A stretch of DNA of 64,000 nucleotides from Ruminococcus sp. (lineage in GTDB: Bacteria; Bacillota_A; Clostridia; Oscillospirales; Ruminococcaceae), in contig NZ_JAEEMU010000040.1 in the NCBI RefSeq assembly GCF_016283395.1, forward strand, positions 76,289 to 140,288. The letters run 5' to 3'. The position numbers and the translations under genes were made by a program. The notes below the pieces were generated by a model that was given only the letters and a program-made list of their open reading frames with translations, was not told where the DNA came from and made no database searches. This document shows positions 59,565 to 64,000 of this stretch, in pieces; positions within the stretch are counted from its first letter, which is position 1, and the number at the start of each line of letters is the position of its first letter.

Positions 59565-61136
59565 TTACTTTTTCTTGTTTTTATTTGCGTTTTTCTGTGA
59601 TGCGTTTGCCTTGTCAGCTTCTTCCTCGATGATATCAACGAGTTCATCAAGATCTGCATCTTCATCGTCATCATCATTTCCGGAAGCTTTTACAGCTTTT
59701 TTTGCAGCGTCGCTCTTGAGAGCACTGAAAAATGCCATGCAAAGATAGAGCATGAAGATAAGTGCTTCAACAATTACCAAAAGCTTTATAGAGCCCTTGA
59801 CTGCATCAACTAATCCTGCTGCAACTGATCTTGAAGCAGGGATAAGGATATTGTATGCGTGTGCGAACTGAACGTTCTCATAATAATCATCAGCTGTCTT
59901 CTGTGTAAGGTCAACTATCTGTGATACCTTTTCGCTGAGTGACTTGATATCAGCCTCTACCTTTTCAACGTTTGCCTTAGAGCTGTTCTTGTTGTTCTTG
60001 AGGGCATCACGTCTTGACTCATAGAAATTGATATCCTGTTTTGCCTGTGCGAGACTTGCCTGTACCGATATCTTCTGTCTGAACAGTGAGTCGTACTGGT
60101 CTGAATGAACTGTAGACTCTGTATTTACATTATCGCCGTATACTGTGATATTATCCTTCTGGTACTGTGATATTGAAGAATCAATTGAAGCAAGTCGTTC
60201 TGAATATTCGTCCTTATCACGGTTGAGGTTCTCTATTCTGTAATCATAGTATGCAAGTGCTGCATCCTTGTCCTTTGTTACGTTGTTTACAGAGATGTAA
60301 GAAGATATTCTGTCAAGGTCGATGCTGTAAACTGTCTTTGCATACTCGGAAAGGTCCTTGAAGGTATATCCTGTAACACTTGAACGGAACGCTGTATTGT
60401 CATCGTTTGAAAGTGAAGAAAGGTAATTTCTTACTGTTCTGAGTGAATTTCTGAAAAGATCGATCTGCTGTGCGTAATCGTAGCTTTCATACTCAACCAC
60501 TTTTACAGCAGCTCCGAGTGACTCGTTATATCCGTACTGCTCATAGAAGAAGTCACGGTAGCACTCAAGCAGAGTATTAAGGAACTCAACACCGTCGGTT
60601 CTGTTAAAATCGGCTTTTCCGAAATCAAAATATACAGTGAACTGTGTAGGATACCATGTAACATCAAGCATATTCTGCGCTGCGGCAAGGTTTCCGCTTG
60701 ATGCGTTTTCCATTATGTTTTTATATGTAGTAAGTCTCTCATAAGCGTCCTGTGGGATCTTTGAATCAAAAGAAATATTCTCTCTTATGCTTTCAACCTT
60801 TTTCAGATCAAGACCGAGCTTAGTAAGAGTCCTTTCGATAACAAGAGGGTTTTTCATGGAGTTGATATCGAATTTACGTCCGGCAGGATCAAGACCTTTT
60901 TCAATGCCGCTGTATGAAAAACTTACAAGAGCTTTTGCAGGAGTTTTCTTTGAAAATGTCCATATTGCAGAAAAAGAAAAAACAAGGATACCTGCGATTA
61001 TAGCTACAACGAGCCATAAAGCAAGAAATCTTTTGAGCTGTTTCAGAATAGATGATATGGAAATTATAAACTCGCCCTTTTCATCATCCGGGCTTTTGAT
61101 CGTAACATTAAGATTGCGCTCATTATTCTTAGCCAT
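59565..61136 (-). CDS. Wzz-like (chain-length determinant type) membrane protein
   Basis: 523 residues from the ATG at 61136 (GGAGG five bases before). A cytoplasmic start with SILKQLKRF precedes helix 1 (LALWLVVAIIAGILVFSFS, about 37-57). A long outer region (about 65-440) is rich in coiled coil (for example YRIENLNRDKDEYSERLASI, KANVEKVEADIKSLSEKVSQ). Helix 2 (SIKLLVIVEALIFMLYLCMA) is followed by an acidic and Lys/Asn-rich tail. Two helices around a coiled-coil periplasmic-type loop suggest polysaccharide chain-length or export control. No kinase motif is present and no capsule genes are near, so the role is uncertain. Confidence 0.72.
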   Translation of the reverse strand: MAKNNERNLNVTIKSPDDEKGEFIISISSILKQLKRFLALWLVVAIIAGILVFSFSAIWTFSKKTPAKALVSFSYSGIEKGLDPAGRKFDINSMKNPLVIERTLTKLGLDLKKVESIRENISFDSKIPQDAYERLTTYKNIMENASSGNLAAAQNMLDVTWYPTQFTVYFDFGKADFNRTDGVEFLNTLLECYRDFFYEQYGYNESLGAAVKVVEYESYDYAQQIDLFRNSLRTVRNYLSSLSNDDNTAFRSSVTGYTFKDLSEYAKTVYSIDLDRISSYISVNNVTKDKDAALAYYDYRIENLNRDKDEYSERLASIDSSISQYQKDNITVYGDNVNTESTVHSDQYDSLFRQKISVQASLAQAKQDINFYESRRDALKNNKNSSKANVEKVEADIKSLSEKVSQIVDLTQKTADDYYENVQFAHAYNILIPASRSVAAGLVDAVKGSIKLLVIVEALIFMLYLCMAFFSALKSDAAKKAVKASGNDDDDEDADLDELVDIIEEEADKANASQKNANKNKKK

Positions 61137-61193
61137 TTTGACCTCCAATTAACTACATATACTTATTTTGTGGCATAACACGCCGTAATAACC

Positions 61194-61222
61194 ATTATAT
61201 CACCAAAAAAAACATCAGTCAA
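61194..61222 (-). promoter_or_regulatory. Promoter of the Wzz-like gene
   Basis: Minus strand -35 TTGACT (61217-61222) and -10 TATAAT (61194-61199), 17-base spacer. Confidence 0.8.
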
Positions 61223-61348
61223 TAGCTTTGTGAAATTTCCAGTATTTAACTGAATTTATTTTTTTAATACTGTTCTGCTTTGTCATATCATACCAATATA
61301 AACGGCGACCCCTTTTTGCCGAGATCGCCGCTGTATTATTATAATGTA

Positions 61349-62734
61349 TCAGACTGCATGGCCCTTTGACTTTATCACAGAAACTACTCTGTCAACGCAG
61401 CTTCTGCATACAGCCTCATCCTTTGCTTCTACCATGACTCTTACAAGAGGCTCTGTACCGCTTTCACGAACGAGTATTCTTCCTGCGTCGCCAAGCTCTG
61501 CGGCAACCTTGTCCACCTCTGCACGTACATCAGGATCAGCCTGTGCAGCAGCCTTATCCTTTACCTTGACATTTTCAAGCACCTGAGGATATACTGTGAA
61601 CGGTGCAGCAAGCTCGCTGAGCTTCTTCTCGCGTGACATAATTACCTGCATTATCTTCAGGCTTGTAAGGATACCGTCACCTGTTGAAGCATACTTCGAG
61701 AAGATTATATGTCCTGACTGCTCACCGCCGATGCAGCAGCCGTTTTCCTTCATATATTCATATACGTACTTATCGCCAACGGCTGTCTTTGCATAATCTA
61801 TGCCGATCTCGTCAAAGGCTCTGTAAAGTCCGAAATTGGACATTACTGTAGTAACTACTGTATTGTTGAGGAGCTTTCCGCGCTCTTTCATGTATCTTCC
61901 GTAGATGTAAAGGATATGGTCACCTGTGATGACATTGCCCTTTTCGTCAACGCAGAGGCAGCGGTCAGCGTCTCCGTCATATGCAAAGCCTGCATCAAGA
62001 CCGTTTTCAACCACAAACTTCTGGAGTCCTTCAATATGTGTTGAACCTGCATTGTTGTTGATATTAACACCTGTAGGTGCTGCATTTATAACATAAGTCT
62101 CTGCACCGAGAGCATCAAATACTGACTTCGCAATATTCCATGCTGCACCGTTTGCACAGTCAAGACCTATCTTCATTCCTCTGAAAGAGTACATTCCGAG
62201 AGAGATAAGGTATCCGAGGTAACGGTTTCTGCCCGAAACATAGTCAACGCTCTTGCCTATCTTGTCGCCGTGAGCAAAAGGTATCTCCTTCCACTCCTGA
62301 CCAAAGGCATTGAGATTTCCGTCAAGATATGCCTCAACAAGGTCGATGACTGTATCTTCCATTTTCTCGCCCTGTCCGTTTATGAGCTTTATTCCGTTGT
62401 CATAATAAGGGTTATGGCTGGCAGATATCATAATTCCGCAGTCAAAGCTGTCAACTCTTGATATATATGCAACAGAAGGTGTAGTAGTAACGTGAAGAAG
62501 GTATGCATCAGCACCCGAAGCAGTAAGTCCTCCTACCAGAGAATACTCGAACATATAGCTCGAACGGCGTGTGTCCTTGCCTATTACTATGCGCGGTGCT
62601 TCATCTGAGCCGCTTCTTCTTTTGAGCTCTCCGTAATACCAGCCAAGGAAACGTCCTACCTTGTAAGCATGGTCAGCTGTAAGATTTTCATTTGCAGTAC
62701 CTCTGAAGCCGTCAGTTCCAAAATATTTTCCCAT
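61349..62734 (-). CDS. glmM: Phosphoglucosamine mutase family phosphohexomutase
   Basis: 461 residues. It converts glucosamine 6-phosphate to glucosamine 1-phosphate for wall precursors. The N-terminus GKYFGTDGFRGTANENLTAD is typical. The phosphoserine loop is GIMISASHNPYYDNGIKLIN (serine near 102), the metal loop YDGDADRCLCVDE (about 240-252), the sugar loop GGEQSGHIIF and the phosphate loop RESGTEPLVRVMVE. A related phosphomannomutase activity cannot be ruled out, but the length and loops favour GlmM. It is 14 bases after nrdR. Confidence 0.9.
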   Translation of the reverse strand: MGKYFGTDGFRGTANENLTADHAYKVGRFLGWYYGELKRRSGSDEAPRIVIGKDTRRSSYMFEYSLVGGLTASGADAYLLHVTTTPSVAYISRVDSFDCGIMISASHNPYYDNGIKLINGQGEKMEDTVIDLVEAYLDGNLNAFGQEWKEIPFAHGDKIGKSVDYVSGRNRYLGYLISLGMYSFRGMKIGLDCANGAAWNIAKSVFDALGAETYVINAAPTGVNINNNAGSTHIEGLQKFVVENGLDAGFAYDGDADRCLCVDEKGNVITGDHILYIYGRYMKERGKLLNNTVVTTVMSNFGLYRAFDEIGIDYAKTAVGDKYVYEYMKENGCCIGGEQSGHIIFSKYASTGDGILTSLKIMQVIMSREKKLSELAAPFTVYPQVLENVKVKDKAAAQADPDVRAEVDKVAAELGDAGRILVRESGTEPLVRVMVEAKDEAVCRSCVDRVVSVIKSKGHAV

Positions 62735-62748
62735 ACATTTCCTCTCTT

Positions 62749-63222
62749 TCAGTTCTTTGAAATTTCCGAACTGTCTCTGAGGAGACTGTTCAGTTCATCT
62801 ATGAATGAGTTGACATCCTTAAAGCTTCTGTATACAGAAGCAAATCTTACATAGCTGACCTCGTCGATTTCTTTCAGACGATCCATTACCATTTCGCCTA
62901 TAGTGACGGATTTAACTTCCTTTTCAAGCCGTCCGCGGAGTTCAAGCTCGATATCGTCCGCAATTTTTTCAATGCTGTCCAACGCGACAGGTCTTTTCTC
63001 ACATGCTCTCAGCATTCCGTTGATCAGTTTCATGCGGTCGAATGCCTGGCGGGTCCCGTCACGTTTTACAACATAGAGCGGCATGCTCTCTATCATCTCA
63101 TATGTGGTAAATCTTTTTCCGCAGGAAAGGCACTCTCTTCTCCTTCTGATCCTGGCTCCCTCATCAGCAGGGCGGGAGTCTACGACTTTGTCTTCAAGAT
63201 ATCCGCAGTATGGGCATTTCAT
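62749..63222 (-). CDS. nrdR: Transcriptional repressor NrdR
   Basis: 157 residues. An N-terminal zinc ribbon ([20 protein letters not shown], then [12 protein letters not shown]) binds DNA and an ATP-cone follows from about 46 ([20 protein letters not shown]). It senses nucleotides and represses ribonucleotide reductase genes through NrdR boxes. No such box was recognised in this window. It lies three bases after the toprim gene and 14 before glmM. Confidence 0.95.
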   Translation of the reverse strand: MKCPYCGYLEDKVVDSRPADEGARIRRRRECLSCGKRFTTYEMIESMPLYVVKRDGTRQAFDRMKLINGMLRACEKRPVALDSIEKIADDIELELRGRLEKEVKSVTIGEMVMDRLKEIDEVSYVRFASVYRSFKDVNSFIDELNSLLRDSSEISKN

Positions 63223-63225
63223 GGC

Positions 63226-63828
63226 TTAGGTCTCCTTATTCAAACTATTTAAATATTCCGTGAGTTCTTCTCTCGTGAACATGATATTCAAAACACTCAG
63301 GAGTGCGTTTGTACTTAAATATATCGGCAATCCAAGACTTTCAAGAAGTCTCTTCCTTATTTTAGAGCTGTTGTTTTTCCCTGAAAGACCGAGCAGATAA
63401 AGATCTTTTTTACTTATTTTCCCGAAAGATCCCTTGTCGGTGCTTTCATCCAGGAACGTGACCCCGGCTGTTTTCAGACTGCTTATGATCACATTTTCAT
63501 CAAGGCCTTCTACACCGAGATACCCTTCTTTTGAGGGCTTGTCTTTTCTTCTTTCTTTGCCTTTAACATTGGGTATATAAGCATTTTTGATCTTATCCTG
63601 CGGCACAAAGCTCTTGATGTAGTTTCTTATCTGGAAACCGGAAGCGTCACTGTCTGTGAGGATAACGATTCCTGAAATATCAGCTATTTTTTTAATCAGA
63701 TTACGTTTCTGAGCGTCATTGTAGATCCTGAACCCTGAGGTCTCAAAAATCTCCGTATCCAGAAAACTTTTGAGTTTCATCAGATCATATCTGCCTTCGA
63801 CTATAACGGCTTCTTTTATTCTATACAT
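63226..63828 (-). CDS. Toprim-domain protein of ribonuclease M5 type
   Basis: 200 residues. The toprim domain has VIVEGRYDLMKLKSFLDTEI at the start and GIVILTDSDASGFQIRNYIK, with the conserved glutamate and DxD. A basic segment (PNVKGKERRKDKPSKEGYLG) resembles the ribonuclease M5 family, which trims 5S rRNA. The C-terminal half fits the DUF4093-type extension. Its ATG overlaps the stop of the preceding gene by eight bases. The rRNA role is inferred from family. Confidence 0.82.
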   Translation of the reverse strand: MYRIKEAVIVEGRYDLMKLKSFLDTEIFETSGFRIYNDAQKRNLIKKIADISGIVILTDSDASGFQIRNYIKSFVPQDKIKNAYIPNVKGKERRKDKPSKEGYLGVEGLDENVIISSLKTAGVTFLDESTDKGSFGKISKKDLYLLGLSGKNNSSKIRKRLLESLGLPIYLSTNALLSVLNIMFTREELTEYLNSLNKET

Positions 63829-64000
63829 TGCAGAGATCGAGTATAAGGCTCTTAAGGATCGTCATCTCGTCATTAGCAGATGTCTTCAGCGAAAGATCCG
63901 CGTCTGCGCAAAGGATTACGGCATTTGCAAGGTATTCGGCCGATATTCCTCTGCTTTTTGAAACGGACATTTTAGCCATATATTCACTGGAACCCGTATG
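63821..64000 (-). CDS. holA: Probable DNA polymerase III delta subunit (3' end only)
   Basis: Only the last 59 residues are in the window; the gene continues past the right edge. The frame on the minus strand reads SVSKSRGISAEYLANAVILC, followed by ADADLSLKTSANDEMTILKS and ends LILDLCNV. This pattern (a helix ending in a DxxLK segment and a final LE/LK-LI helix) resembles the C-terminal collar helices of HolA, the clamp-loader subunit. The stop overlaps the toprim start by eight bases. The evidence is short, so confidence is moderate. Confidence 0.6.
   Translation of the reverse strand, partial: HTGSSEYMAKMSVSKSRGISAEYLANAVILCADADLSLKTSANDEMTILKSLILDLCNV

Overview
The window looks like chromosome of a cellulose-degrading, cellulosome-bearing Ruminococcus, closest in style to R. 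flavefaciens. Evidence: two GH9 cellulases and a leucine-rich-repeat protein that end in dockerins, Thr-rich linkers in secreted proteins, a cellobiose phosphorylase, Gram-positive lipoproteins, GGAGG ribosome sites, and TTGACA/TATAAT promoters that mostly have 17-base spacers. No rRNA, prophage, insertion sequence or CRISPR array was seen. The species is inferred from protein character only.

Layout. 1-3.4 kb: the end of an ECF-type S component, two related lipoproteins and a zinc-ribbon membrane protein. 3.8-9.7 kb: cellobiose phosphorylase, a small operon of four paralogous membrane proteins plus an XRE regulator with a three-site operator-promoter, and an aldose-epimerase-like gene. 9.8-17.5 kb: citrate synthase, a zinc-ribbon/TPM gene pair, and a four-subunit 2-oxoacid:ferredoxin oxidoreductase operon led by a P-loop ATPase. 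17.7-19.7 kb: an ECF sigma factor and a membrane anti-sigma-like protein. The outer half of that protein is a close copy of the lipoprotein at 2394-3401.

19.8-29.8 kb is a nearly complete fatty-acid synthesis operon on the minus strand, transcribed fabH, fabK, DUF4177, fabG, fabF, accB, two membrane proteins, fabZ, accC, accD, accA, acpP. fabD diverges from it and heads a plus-strand operon: fabD, aroE, acetyltransferase, esterase lipoprotein, aroK, amidohydrolase, LRR-dockerin. guaB follows. 37.9-43.2 kb holds three lipoprotein genes, typA and two membrane proteins. tRNA-Pro, tRNA-Thr and tRNA-Tyr follow, then a YtxH-like protein, rsmE and a VanY-type peptidase. 46.6-53.7 kb is a carbohydrate block: an orphan sugar-type solute-binding lipoprotein and two GH9-dockerin enzymes. 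54-64 kb is secG, rnr, a lipoprotein, a Na/Pi cotransporter, a Wzz-like protein, glmM, nrdR, a toprim protein and the end of a probable holA.

The genes suggest one economy. Secreted GH9 enzymes, presumably docked on a cellulosome, release cellodextrins; cellobiose phosphorylase converts imported cellobiose to glucose 1-phosphate and glucose; central carbon feeds fatty acids, aromatics and the cell envelope.

Intergenic DNA is unusually structured. It holds (i) short GC-rich palindromes with variable stem words, usually next to CCCTACA; (ii) three copies of an element of about 85 bp; and (iii) degenerate heptanucleotide tandem arrays that sometimes form inverted-repeat frames. The same palindrome words also serve as intrinsic terminators. 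These repeats and the sigma/anti-sigma/lipoprotein family are the most interesting unexplained signals.
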